Assembly (NCBI RefSeq): GCF_001425835.1
Contig: NZ_LMDP01000002.1
Coordinates: 900,828 to 964,827, forward strand
Source of the DNA: Afipia sp. Root123D2
GTDB lineage: Bacteria; Pseudomonadota; Alphaproteobacteria; Rhizobiales; Xanthobacteraceae
DNA length: 64,000 nucleotides
Reading direction: 5' to 3'
Of this stretch, positions 25,819 through 34,193 are shown in pieces (the stretch's first letter is position 1; each line of letters begins with the position of its first letter). The notes under the pieces are model-generated. The model did not search any database. It had not been told where the DNA came from and was given only the letters and a program-made list of their open reading frames with translations. The translations under genes were made by a program, and so were the position numbers.

Positions 25819-27112
25819 CGGCGCCGCGCTCCAGCCGCATCTGCAACAGATAAGGCTCCAGTGCACTGAGGGTCTTGTCGAGCGCGCCGCCGAGCCGCGC
25901 CACCACATCCTCCGCGGCGTTCAGCGCGTTCTGGCGCGCGATCGGATTGACCAGCAGATGTCCGAGCAGCTTGACGAACTGCTCGCTGTCCTCGGCGCGG
26001 AATGCGCCGCCAGCCGAATCGAGCGCCTGATAGATCTCGGTGAAATTGAACACCTGCGGCCCGTGAACGATGGCGGCGCCGAGCTTGATCGCCTCGATCG
26101 GATTCTGCCCGCCGTGTTCGATCAGCGAGCCGCCCATGAACACCACCGGCGCGATGCGATAAAACAATCCCATCTCTCCCATGGTGTCGGCAACATAGAT
26201 GTCGGTGTTGGCGGACGGCACTTCACCGGCGGAGCGCAGCGAGACCTGCATCCCGCCCGCCGCCAGCATTCGCGCGATGGCGACGCCGCGTGCGGGATGG
26301 CGCGGCACGATCACGCTGAGCAGCGATGGAATTCCCGCGCCCAGCCTGCGGTGGGCATCGAGCACGATCTCTTCCTCGCCGGGATGGGTCGAGGCGGCGA
26401 CGAACACCGTGCGGCGCTGGGTCGCGGCCTTCAGGCGCTCGAGCTTGCGCGGATCGGCCGGCGGCGCCGGCACGTCGAGTTTCAGGTTGCCGGAAGTGAC
26501 GACGTTGGGGCAGCCGAGCGTCGAAAAGCGCTCGCCGTCGGTGTCCGATTGCGCGAGGCACAGATCGAAGCATGACAGCAGCGTCGAGATCGTGCCGTAG
26601 GCGCGGCGCCAGCGCGGATACGAGCGCTGCGACATCCGGCCGTTGATCAGCACCATCGGAATCCGCCGCTCGGCGGTGGACAACACCAGATTGGGCCACA
26701 GGTCCGACTCGATGAACAGCGCGAGGTCCGGCTTCCAGTGTTCGAGGAACGGCGTGACGAAACGCGGCGCGTCGAACGGCACATATTGATGGATCACGTC
26801 GGGCGGGAAACGCCGTGCCGCGACCTCCGCCGAAGTCACGGTGCCCGAGGTCAGAAGAACACGGACATCGAGCTTGCGCAGGCGCTCGATCAGACCGGCG
26901 GCCGCCAGCACTTCGCCGACGCTGGCGCCGTGAATCCAGATCAGCGGTCCCTGAGGCCGCGGCGCGCTGCCGATGCCGCGCCGCTCGCCGAGCCGCAACC
27001 GATCTTCCTTGCCCTGCTTCAGCCGCCGCTTGACGATGGTGCCGAGCAGCGGCGTCGCCAGCGACGATGCCCGCCGGTACAACCGCAGCGTGATCGGCAG
27101 CGCGCTAGGCAT
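25811..27112 (-). CDS. waaA: 3-deoxy-D-manno-octulosonic acid transferase
   Basis: A GT30 family membrane-bound transferase of 433 residues that adds Kdo to lipid IVA. WIHGASVGEVLAA, LLTSGTVTSA, YVPFDAPRFV, FIESDLWPN and LINGRMSQRSYPRW are characteristic of KdtA/WaaA. ATG 27112 (MPSALPITLRLYRR) is chosen over the further upstream in-frame start because it gives the usual N-terminus and an 8-base overlap with the preceding gene. The gene lies between a DUF374 acyltransferase and lpxK. Confidence 0.95.
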   Translation of the reverse strand: MPSALPITLRLYRRASSLATPLLGTIVKRRLKQGKEDRLRLGERRGIGSAPRPQGPLIWIHGASVGEVLAAAGLIERLRKLDVRVLLTSGTVTSAEVAARRFPPDVIHQYVPFDAPRFVTPFLEHWKPDLALFIESDLWPNLVLSTAERRIPMVLINGRMSQRSYPRWRRAYGTISTLLSCFDLCLAQSDTDGERFSTLGCPNVVTSGNLKLDVPAPPADPRKLERLKAATQRRTVFVAASTHPGEEEIVLDAHRRLGAGIPSLLSVIVPRHPARGVAIARMLAAGGMQVSLRSAGEVPSANTDIYVADTMGEMGLFYRIAPVVFMGGSLIEHGGQNPIEAIKLGAAIVHGPQVFNFTEIYQALDSAGGAFRAEDSEQFVKLLGHLLVNPIARQNALNAAEDVVARLGGALDKTLSALEPYLLQMRLERGADA

Positions 27113-27818
27113 GAAGGCCCTCGTCCGGACGGCCGACATAAGCATAGGCGCGACGGGTGATCGCGTTCAGTTCGGTTTCGAGTTGCTGACGCAGCGTTTC
27201 CATCGTCGCCGAGTCCGCATCCGGCGGCACCCGGATCAGGTCGCCGCCCATCATCACGCCGCGGCCGAACGGCAGATGAATCACCGAGCGATCCCAGTTG
27301 TTGAGACGCTTGAAGCGGCTGGTGGCGATCGCCACCGGCACGATCGGGCGGCCGGATTCGCGCGCCAGCATGATGATGCCGAGCCCGGCCTTGCGCGAGA
27401 CTTTCGGCACGTCGGCGGTCAGCGCCATGTTGAACTTCTGGTCGAGCGCGCGAACCATGTTCTTGAACGCGCCGACGCCGCCCTTGCGGTGGAACGCCGC
27501 GCCATGATCGCCCGAACCGCGCACGGTGCCGACATTCAGCCGCTCGGCGGCGATGGCGTTGATCTCGCCGTCGCGATGACGCGAGACCAGAACCTTGGCG
27601 GGATATTTCTTGCGCTTGAGGAACGGCATCATGAAATGCTGGCCGTGCCAGAACGCGACGATCACCGGCATGTCCGGTTCGAGCCGCTCATAGACGTCGA
27701 TCGGCTCCATGGTGAAGCGGTTGGTCAGCCACACCAGACGCAGGAATTCGGCCGCGAGGAAACCCGCGGTCTGCTGAACCCAGCCGGCCCTGCTCAGTTT
27801 TCGCAGCGAGGATTTCAA
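27105..27818 (-). CDS. Lysophospholipid acyltransferase-like protein (DUF374)
   Basis: A protein of about 237 residues with the DUF374 pattern: an acyltransferase-like HGQHF (in FWHGQHFMM), SRHRDGE, GSGDHGAAFHRKGG and TADVPKVSRKAGLG. These proteins are related to LPLAT acyltransferases, but the usual HX4D box is altered. Position before waaA and lpxK suggests a lipid A or phospholipid role. A TTG start at 27818 overlaps the TGA of the upstream gene (TTGA), which I prefer. An in-frame ORF extends to 27923 through DUF4170 coding sequence and is unlikely. The acyl donor and acceptor are unknown. Confidence 0.85.
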   Translation of the reverse strand: MKSSLRKLSRAGWVQQTAGFLAAEFLRLVWLTNRFTMEPIDVYERLEPDMPVIVAFWHGQHFMMPFLKRKKYPAKVLVSRHRDGEINAIAAERLNVGTVRGSGDHGAAFHRKGGVGAFKNMVRALDQKFNMALTADVPKVSRKAGLGIIMLARESGRPIVPVAIATSRFKRLNNWDRSVIHLPFGRGVMMGGDLIRVPPDADSATMETLRQQLETELNAITRRAYAYVGRPDEGLHA

Positions 27819-28060
27819 GATGCGGGTTTCGCGTCGTGCTGGGGATCGAGCAGGCGATGGATGTGGACGATGAAATAACGCATGTGGGCGTTGTCGACCG
27901 ACTGCTGTGCCTTCGCCTTCCACGCGGCGTAGGCGGCCGCGTAGTTCGGGTACAGCCCGACCATCTCGACCTTGTCGAGATCCTTGAAGGTGATGTGTTC
28001 GAGATCGAGAAGCTCTCCACCGATGACGAGGTGGAGCAGTTGTTGCGCGGTATCGGACAT
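27815..28060 (-). CDS. DUF4170-family small protein
   Basis: An 81-residue protein. MSDTAQQLLHLVIGGELLDL, VEMVGLYPNYAAAYAAWKAK and MRYFIVHIHRLL match the DUF4170 family, widespread in Alphaproteobacteria next to lipid A-Kdo genes. No catalytic motif is visible. ATG 28060 precedes the first family-matching residue. Its TGA overlaps the putative TTG start of the acyltransferase gene. Confidence 0.87.
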   Translation of the reverse strand: MSDTAQQLLHLVIGGELLDLEHITFKDLDKVEMVGLYPNYAAAYAAWKAKAQQSVDNAHMRYFIVHIHRLLDPQHDAKPAS

Positions 28061-28132
28061 GGAATTATTCCCGGAATTTTTCCTGAACAATGACCTGCGC
28101 GCGAATTGAAGCACCGAATCGGAACGCCTGCA

Positions 28133-28933
28133 TCAAAAAACCGGATGGCTCCGGAAATGATCGACGATGCGTTGGTGACGAGCGTGTCCCGCCGCCACCA
28201 GCAATCCGTGCGTCACGTCGGCCCGGTTATAAACCAGAGGTTCGCCGGTCAACGCAGTCATTTTCCCGCCCGCTTCGTGCACGATTAAGTCCGCCGCGGC
28301 AAGGTCCCAGTCGCGGCTGCGGCCGCCCGCAAAAGCGGCATCGATCCCGCCGTCGGCGACCCGGCACAGCCGCAGCGCCAGCGAGCCGATCCGGGGATGG
28401 CTCGCAGTCCCGGTTGCAGCCGATTCGAGACGTTCGACCAGCGGCTTGGGACCGGCCATGCGGGCCAGATCGAGCGCCGATCCCGCCGCAACACCGGTCA
28501 CCGCATCGTTGAGCGTGGCGCCGCCGTTGCGGGTTGCGAAATAGAACTGTTGATCCGCCGGCGCGAACACCGCGCCGAGCACCGGCCTGCCGTCGTCCTG
28601 CACCAGCGCGACGCTGACCGACCAGTCGTGCTGGTGGTTGAGATAGGCACGGGTGCCGTCGATCGGATCGACCACCCAGGTGAACGGCCGCTCGAGCCGC
28701 GCGGTGTTCTCCGCGCTCTCTTCCGACAGCCAGCCATAATCGGGCCGGGCGCCCACAAGCCGCGCCTCGATCAGATCGTTGACGGTGATGTCGGCTTCCG
28801 ACACCGGCGACGATGCGCCCTTGGTCCAAGTCTTGAGATCGGTGCGGAACAGACTGAGCGCCAGCGCGCCGGCCTCGCGAACCGTGTCCGCCAGCAGCGC
28901 CGCGTCGCTTGTCACCGTGTCAGCGTCCCGCAA
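28133..28933 (-). CDS. Inositol monophosphatase-family phosphatase (CysQ-like)
   Basis: A 266-residue Mg2+-dependent, Li+-sensitive phosphatase fold. The metal site is visible in order: LSEES (Glu), WVVDPIDGTRAYL (DPIDGT) and WDLAAADLIVHEAGG. The family includes CysQ (3'(2'),5'-bisphosphate nucleotidase, recycling PAP from sulfate assimilation) and inositol monophosphatases. Sequence alone favours CysQ-like but does not decide. The ATG at 28933 overlaps the upstream pmbA end by 14 bases. A GTG at 28915 is an alternative start. Confidence 0.88.
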   Translation of the reverse strand: MRDADTVTSDAALLADTVREAGALALSLFRTDLKTWTKGASSPVSEADITVNDLIEARLVGARPDYGWLSEESAENTARLERPFTWVVDPIDGTRAYLNHQHDWSVSVALVQDDGRPVLGAVFAPADQQFYFATRNGGATLNDAVTGVAAGSALDLARMAGPKPLVERLESAATGTASHPRIGSLALRLCRVADGGIDAAFAGGRSRDWDLAAADLIVHEAGGKMTALTGEPLVYNRADVTHGLLVAAGHARHQRIVDHFRSHPVF

Positions 28934-30326
28934 TCGTCAGGCCTTCGATGCGCACCGTCGGCGCGTTGACGCCGTACTTGAATTCGAGATCGTTGGCCGG
29001 CGTCATCGACTTGAAGATGTCGAACAGATGCCCGGCGATGGTGACCTCGCTCACCGCATAGGTGATCTCGCCGTTCTCGATCCAGAAGCCGGCGGCGCCG
29101 CGGCTGTAATCGCCGGTGACACCGTTGACGCCGGAACCGATCAGGTCAGTGACGTAGAAGCCTTCCTTGATGTCCGCGATCAATTCCTTCGGCGTCGCCT
29201 GGCCGGCTTCGAGATGCAGATTGTAGGCCCCGGGCGACGGCGACGACGACACGCCGCGATGGGCATGGCCGGTGGTCGTCATGCCGAGTTCGCGGGCGGT
29301 CGCGGAATCGAGCAGCCACGAGGTCAGCACGCCGTCATCGACGATGTTGAGTTTCTTCACCGCGACGCCTTCGGCATCGAACGACTGCGAGCGCAGGCCG
29401 CGCACCCGCAGCGGATCGTCGACGATGCGGATGCCGCCCGCGAACAATTGCTGGCCGAGCTTGTCCTTGAGGAAACTGGTCTTGCGCGCGATCGACGCGC
29501 CGTTGGCCGCGCCGACCAGATGGCCGACCAGCGAGCCGGAAATCCGCGGATCGAACACCACCGGCACCTTGCAGGTCGCGACCTTGCGCGGATTGAGCCG
29601 GGCGATGGTGCGCTCGCCCGCGCTGCGGCCGATCGCGGCCGGCGACAACAGATCGGACGCATGGATCGCCGAGGTGAAATCGTAATCGCGCTCCATGCCG
29701 GTGCCCTCGCCGGCAATCGCCATCATCGAGATGCCCTGGCTCGAGCGCAGATAAGAACCGTGGAAGCCGGTGCTGGTCACCAGCACCATGCCGCCGATGC
29801 CGGACGATGCCGACGCGCCGCCGGATTTCGCAACGCCTTTCACCGCAAGCCCGGCCGCTTCGGCTTCCTGTGCGCGCCGCTCAAGCTCGGCGGTCGAAGG
29901 CACCTGCGGATCGAGCAGATCGAGATCGGGAAACTCTTTCGCCAGCAGCGACGGATCGGCGAGACCGACATACGCATCGTCGGGTGCGACGCGCGCCATC
30001 GCCACCGCGCGCTCGGCGAGTCTGGCTGCGCCATCGCCGCTGATGTCGTTGGTCGAGACCACCGCCTGACGCTTGCCGACAAACACCCGCAGGCCGACAT
30101 CGTCGCCTTCGGAGCGTTCCGATTCCTCGACACGTCCGTCGCGCACCTCGACACCATGCGACACACCGCGCACCGCGACCGCATCGGCGGCATCGGCGCC
30201 CGCTTTTTTCGCCGCCTCGACGAGACGCTGCGCCAGCGCACTCAGCGCGCTTTGATCGAGCAGATCGGATGTGGTGGAAGCCGACGGCGAAGACGATTGC
30301 GCGTTTGGTGAAGAGATCACGAACAA
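28920..30326 (-). CDS. pmbA: TldD/PmbA family protein, PmbA (TldE) type
   Basis: A 468-residue protein. Family stretches include DGRVEESERSEGDDVGLRVF, VVFDPRISGSLVGHLVGAANG, DAEGV and the C-terminal NGEITYAVSEVTIAG. TldE has no HExxH zinc motif, and none is found here. It pairs with TldD, which has the zinc site and lies elsewhere. The TldD/E pair degrades unfolded small peptides and matures modified peptides. It heads the minus-strand run leading through the CysQ-like phosphatase to the lipid A-Kdo genes. Confidence 0.94.
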   Translation of the reverse strand: MFVISSPNAQSSSPSASTTSDLLDQSALSALAQRLVEAAKKAGADAADAVAVRGVSHGVEVRDGRVEESERSEGDDVGLRVFVGKRQAVVSTNDISGDGAARLAERAVAMARVAPDDAYVGLADPSLLAKEFPDLDLLDPQVPSTAELERRAQEAEAAGLAVKGVAKSGGASASSGIGGMVLVTSTGFHGSYLRSSQGISMMAIAGEGTGMERDYDFTSAIHASDLLSPAAIGRSAGERTIARLNPRKVATCKVPVVFDPRISGSLVGHLVGAANGASIARKTSFLKDKLGQQLFAGGIRIVDDPLRVRGLRSQSFDAEGVAVKKLNIVDDGVLTSWLLDSATARELGMTTTGHAHRGVSSSPSPGAYNLHLEAGQATPKELIADIKEGFYVTDLIGSGVNGVTGDYSRGAAGFWIENGEITYAVSEVTIAGHLFDIFKSMTPANDLEFKYGVNAPTVRIEGLTIAGR

Positions 30327-30648
30327 AATCCTGACGCTTGGAGCGAGATTGGGACGCCGGAGCTGGTGTCCCGAAACGATCCTGCCCTGCTAAACTTCGA
30401 TATGAATTTTCCGAATCATCAGATGTGCCTGTTTTACGCTGACTTCAAGCGTTTGGCGCTCCCGCCCGGCAACATATTTCAGCAAGGGTGCAAGGTCTCG
30501 TCAATCATGCCGGACAACCTCCCGTCAATCATGAGAATCGAACAAGACCGGGCAAGACCCGATTAACCAGCCTTGTTAAGCGGATTCGGACGGCGCTCTG
30601 ACATTCTCCACGCATCGACCGGGAACATAATTCCGGCGGGGAGATAAA
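30327..30648. other. Intergenic region between divergent pmbA and DUF6101-like genes
   Basis: This 322-bp gap must hold the promoters of two divergent genes. It is less GC-rich than its neighbours (for example around 30400-30440). A 66-codon ORF (30366-30566) lacks a ribosome site and family features. GGCGGGGAGATAAA just before 30649 supplies the Shine-Dalgarno (GGGGAG) for the downstream gene. No repeat of the families seen elsewhere is present. Confidence 0.5.
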
Positions 30649-31179
30649 ATGAGGCGTCAATTCGGAGTCGGCGGGGTGCAACCCGTCGGGTCGAGCCGCG
30701 ACATGCGGCTCGACCCCCATTCCTTGCCCATCAGCTTCCAGGCGCGCGATGGCCGCGCCGACGGGGAGATGCGGCACATCCAGATCGATCGTGAACGTGT
30801 CGTCGTGCGTCGTGCCGTCCGCGGCATGAACATGACGGTGCAGATTCGCATTCGCGAATTTCTCGGCATCGCGCGGCGCGCCACCGACGAGGGCGAAGCG
30901 CTGGTGCTGACCCATCGCGATCCGTCGCTGTCGGTGCCGCTGCTGGTGACGTCGGACAATAACGAGATCGACAATGTCTGGTCGCAGTGGAGCGACCTCT
31001 TGGCATTGCCGCAGATCGAGGACGAAAGCGACGACGCCCGCGAACCGGCGCAGCGGCGGCGGCGGCGCAACGTGATCCGGATGCGGCGGCCGAAATTCCT
31101 GATGCGGCGCAAGGCCGGTTATCGCCTCGGCGAAACCTCGGTGCATCGCGACGAACGCGAGATCATCGCGCGGACGTGA
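30649..31179 (+). CDS. Conserved alphaproteobacterial protein (DUF6101-like)
   Basis: A 176-residue protein with GGGGAG seven bases upstream of the ATG. The central part (LPISFQARDGRADGEMRHIQ, then DRERVVVRR and VRGMNMTVQIRIREFLGIA) looks folded, with beta-strand character. The C-terminus is very basic (PAQRRRRRNVIRMRRPKFLM). It resembles the family I know as DUF6101, conserved in Bradyrhizobium relatives and functionally unknown. The basic tail could bind nucleic acid or membrane. That is inference. Confidence 0.8.
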   Translation: MRRQFGVGGVQPVGSSRDMRLDPHSLPISFQARDGRADGEMRHIQIDRERVVVRRAVRGMNMTVQIRIREFLGIARRATDEGEALVLTHRDPSLSVPLLVTSDNNEIDNVWSQWSDLLALPQIEDESDDAREPAQRRRRRNVIRMRRPKFLMRRKAGYRLGETSVHRDEREIIART

Positions 31180-31192
31180 AATCTTGGAACGC

Positions 31193-31280
31193 CGTCACCC
31201 TGAGGAGCCGGAGCGCAGCGAAGGCCTCGAAGGGCGACGGCTGCATACATCCTTCTTCACCGTCATCCTTCGAGGCGCGC
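31193..31280. repeat. Inverted repeat, 'gtcatcctgagg...cctcgaaggatg' family
   Basis: CGTCACCCTGAGGAGCCGGA near 31193 and ACCGTCATCCTTCGAGGCGC near 31259, with CCTCGAAGG between. The same family lies between groES and groEL. Here it fills the gap before the convergent ubiA stop. Confidence 0.65.
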
Positions 31281-31290
31281 AAGTTGCCCC

Positions 31291-32223
31291 TCACCCCGCG
31301 CGCAGCACGGCGTCGACCAGCAATCCGGCGAACAGCAGCAGCCCGGCGTCGCGGTTCGATTTGAACAGCCGCAGGCACAGCGCGGAATCGGAAATCACGA
31401 TGCGCGCGATCTGTCTCGCGAGGTGAACGGCGAACGCGGCAAGCCCGACGAACGCCGGCAAGCCCGCGCCGCCAAGCCACAGCGCCGTTCCGATCAGCAC
31501 CACCGCCAATCCGTAAAACAGCGCCAGCATCTGTTTGGTGCGCGCGCCGAACAACAGCGCGGTCGATTTAACGCCGATCAGCGCGTCGTCTTCGGTGTCC
31601 TGATGGGCGTAGATGGTGTCGTAGCCGATCACCCACGAGATCGATCCGGCGTACAGCGCCAGCGCTGCGGGATCGATCCGGCCGAGGATGACCGCGAAGC
31701 CCATCAGCGCGCCCCATGAGAAGGCGAGGCCGAGCACCACCTGCGGCCAGTAGGTGATGCGCTTCATGAACGGATAGACCGCAACGATCGCGAGCGAAGC
31801 GATGCCGGTCATCACCGCGAACGAATTGAACTGCAGCAGCACCGCGAGCCCGACCAGCGCCTGCGCCACCAGAAATACGGCCGCCTGCGTCGCCGTCACC
31901 TGCCCCGCCGGAATCGGACGCGAGCGGGTGCGCTCGACCTTGCCGTCGAGATCGCGGTCGGTGATGTCGTTCCAGGTGCAGCCGGCGCCGCGCATCACGA
32001 AAGCACCGATGAAGAACAGCACGACGACGCGCGCCAGATCGTGGACGTCATGCGCAACGCCGGCGGCGAGCGCCGCCGACCACCAGCACGGCATCAGCAG
32101 CAGCCACGAGCCGATCGGCCGGTCGAACCGCGACAGCCGCAGATAGGGCCGCGCCCACACCGGCGCGCGGGTATCGACCCAGTTGCCGGTGGAATCGGCG
32201 ACGCGCGCCGCAGCGTTACTCAT
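31291..32223 (-). CDS. ubiA: 4-hydroxybenzoate polyprenyltransferase
   Basis: A 310-residue integral membrane prenyltransferase with about eight to nine helices. The two Asp-rich Mg2+-diphosphate sites are NDITDRDLDGKVERTRSRP (NDxxDxxxD at 85-93) and GYDTIYAHQDTEDD. It attaches the polyprenyl tail to 4-hydroxybenzoate in ubiquinone synthesis. It is a lone gene here, 40 bases upstream of a secreted-protein gene on the same strand. Confidence 0.95.
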   Translation of the reverse strand: MSNAAARVADSTGNWVDTRAPVWARPYLRLSRFDRPIGSWLLLMPCWWSAALAAGVAHDVHDLARVVVLFFIGAFVMRGAGCTWNDITDRDLDGKVERTRSRPIPAGQVTATQAAVFLVAQALVGLAVLLQFNSFAVMTGIASLAIVAVYPFMKRITYWPQVVLGLAFSWGALMGFAVILGRIDPAALALYAGSISWVIGYDTIYAHQDTEDDALIGVKSTALLFGARTKQMLALFYGLAVVLIGTALWLGGAGLPAFVGLAAFAVHLARQIARIVISDSALCLRLFKSNRDAGLLLFAGLLVDAVLRAG

Positions 32224-32264
32224 GAGGATCGGCGATCATGCGCCGGGCAGCCGCGCAAATCGTC

Positions 32265-33002
32265 TCAGCGCGCGAGCACATTGCCGCTCAGGGTGTCGAA
32301 GGTCGAACCGCCGCCGCGCTTGGACGGTCTCGCTTCCGGCAGCGCCGTCGAACCGAGCACATCGCTCAGGCTCGGCCCGGCCGGGCCGCGCTGCTGCGCT
32401 TCGGCCTGCTGGGCCGCGACGTTGCAGACCTGGGTGGTCAGCTTGGTGGTGTGGCTGTGATTGTCGTTGAGCTGCTTGTGGGCCTGCTCGGGGATGCCGC
32501 ACTTCTTCGCGTTGACCTCGACATATTTGATCATCTTGGTCTCGGCGGTGCTCAGCCCGCGCAGCGCCTTGCACGCTTCGGAGGGCGGCGCCTTGCGCTT
32601 GCCCATGCCCTGAATCGTCGCCATGCGCTTCTCGACTTCCTTGCGCAACGGCAAGAACTCGTTCTGGCAGTTCGCTGCGGCCGGCGGCGGACCGCCCTGC
32701 GGAGCCGGCTGCGAGAATCCGCGGCTCATCGGCGCGGCACCGTCCGACGGAAATGCCATCGGCGCGCTGTTTATCGGGTTCATCGGCGCGGTCGACGGCG
32801 ACACCCGGGCCGGCTGTGCCGGCGGCGCGGCCTGTCCTGGAAGCGGCGCGGGAAATGCCGGCGCATTCGCGGCCTGGCCAGGCAGCGGCGCGGGAAACGG
32901 CGTCTGGGCCTGCGCGCCTGAGTTCAACAGCGCAGCCATCACGCAGGCCGACACGGCAAGCGGAAGCGCAAAACGCGGCGACATCGAACGGATCACAATC
33001 AA
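32265..33002 (-). CDS. Secreted Pro/Ala-rich protein of unknown function
   Basis: About 240 residues. A signal peptide (MSPRFALPLAVSACVMAALL then NSGAQA) is followed by a duplicated FPAPLPGQAA unit and a low-complexity linker. A folded helical C-terminal region has four cysteines (NCQNEFLPLRKEVEKRM, ACKALRGLS, KCGIPEQAHKQ, VCNVAAQQ) that may form two disulfides. The best start is TTG 33002, six bases after GGAGG and overlapping the stop of the small upstream ORF as TTGA. GTG 32996 and ATG 32984 are also possible. No family is recognised. Confidence 0.75.
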   Translation of the reverse strand: MIVIRSMSPRFALPLAVSACVMAALLNSGAQAQTPFPAPLPGQAANAPAFPAPLPGQAAPPAQPARVSPSTAPMNPINSAPMAFPSDGAAPMSRGFSQPAPQGGPPPAAANCQNEFLPLRKEVEKRMATIQGMGKRKAPPSEACKALRGLSTAETKMIKYVEVNAKKCGIPEQAHKQLNDNHSHTTKLTTQVCNVAAQQAEAQQRGPAGPSLSDVLGSTALPEARPSKRGGGSTFDTLSGNVLAR

Positions 33003-33193
33003 GGTTCTCCTCCGGCGGGTTCCAGCGCCCGGGACTCGCGGCTCAAACAGGCTTTGACGGCTTTTACGATTCTCGCCCGCGCATAACAACCCGGCGAATC
33101 AGGCAGCAGCGCGGCGGTTCGCCGCGTGAGCGATAAAATCCCTTCATCGGCAGCAGGATAGGAACCCTCGCACGCGAGCCGATATGCCGTCAT
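32999..33193 (-). CDS. Small hypothetical protein coupled to the secreted-protein gene
   Basis: A 64-residue ORF from ATG 33193 with AGGA about 7 bases upstream. It reads as a plausible globular or helical peptide (MTAYRLACEGSYPAADEG, then ILSLTRRTAALLPDSPG and ARIVKAVKACL). Its stop overlaps the likely TTG start of the next gene, and its last codons contain that gene's GGAGG. It may be a real small protein or a leader that couples translation. It lies in the gap upstream of the divergent rsmE and is the only candidate gene there. Confidence 0.45.
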   Translation of the reverse strand: MTAYRLACEGSYPAADEGILSLTRRTAALLPDSPGCYARARIVKAVKACLSRESRALEPAGGEP

Positions 33194-33326
33194 CGTGATC
33201 CTCACTGTCCGGCGGGAACTCCCTCTCCCCGTAAGGGGCAGAGGTAAAAGCATCCGGTGATGCGCGTCGTACACGCTGGCAATCGAGGCCCGTTCAGCTA
33301 GAAGTCGGTCATTCGAGGACCGTCCA

Positions 33327-34070
33327 TTGAGCACCGATTTCCGCAGCCCCCGCCTGTTCGTCGATGCGCCGCTCGCCACCGGCGGCACCATCGATCTCGA
33401 CCGCAATCAGGCCAATTATCTCGGCAACGTACTGCGGCTGTCAGCGGGCGACACCGTGCTGGTGTTCAACGGCCGCGACGGCGAATGGCGCGCGGCGGTC
33501 GGCGGCCGCAAGCGTCCCGACCAGCTCACCGTCGGCGAACGGACCCGGCCGCAACAGGCCCTGCCCGACCTGCATCTGGCGTTCGCGCCGCTGAAACATG
33601 CCCGGCTCGATTACATGGTGCAGAAAGCGGTCGAGATGGGGATCGCGGCGCTGCATCCGGTGCTGACGCGGTTCACCCAGGTCAGCCGCGTCAACACCGA
33701 GCGGATGCGCGCCAATGTCGTCGAGGCCGCCGAGCAATGCGGCATCATCGCGCTGGCCGCCGTCGCCGAGCCGATGGCGCTCGACAAGTATCTCGCCCAG
33801 CGCGACGGCGCGCGGCGGCTGGTGTTCTGCGACGAGGGCGCCGACACCGCAAATCCCCTCACCGCGCTGACGGACCTGCCGAAAGCCGGCGGCATCGACG
33901 TGCTGATCGGCCCCGAAGGCGGCTTCGCCGACGAGGAGCGCGCGGCTCTGCTCAAACAGCCCGATATCGTCCGGCTGTCGCTCGGGCCGCGGATCCTGCG
34001 CGCCGATACCGCAGCGGTGGCGGCGCTGGCGGTGGTGCAGGCGACGCTGGGCGACTGGGCACAACCCTGA
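33327..34070 (+). CDS. rsmE: 16S rRNA (uracil1498-N3)-methyltransferase
   Basis: A 247-residue SPOUT-class methyltransferase. The knot region is visible as LIGPEGGFADEE and LSLGPRILRADTAAVAAL, with an N-terminal PUA-like domain including HARLDYMVQKAVEMG. It methylates U1498 of 16S rRNA. The start is TTG 33327, with GAGGA seven bases upstream. No ATG lies near the family N-terminus (RLFVDAPL). Confidence 0.94.
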   Translation: MSTDFRSPRLFVDAPLATGGTIDLDRNQANYLGNVLRLSAGDTVLVFNGRDGEWRAAVGGRKRPDQLTVGERTRPQQALPDLHLAFAPLKHARLDYMVQKAVEMGIAALHPVLTRFTQVSRVNTERMRANVVEAAEQCGIIALAAVAEPMALDKYLAQRDGARRLVFCDEGADTANPLTALTDLPKAGGIDVLIGPEGGFADEERAALLKQPDIVRLSLGPRILRADTAAVAALAVVQATLGDWAQP

Positions 34071-34193
34071 TATGCACGCAAAAGTTGCAATGAAACTTAT
34101 TAAGCCCTTTTTGGCTTCGCCGTCGAAACCCGCCCCTAGCCGTGCTAAAGGGCCGCACCTCTTGAGACTTTCGAGCTGTAACGGACTTAACCG

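Noticed and set aside
30366-30566. A 66-codon ORF in the pmbA/DUF6101 gap
   Set aside because: It has no ribosome site, no signal and unremarkable composition; likely chance.
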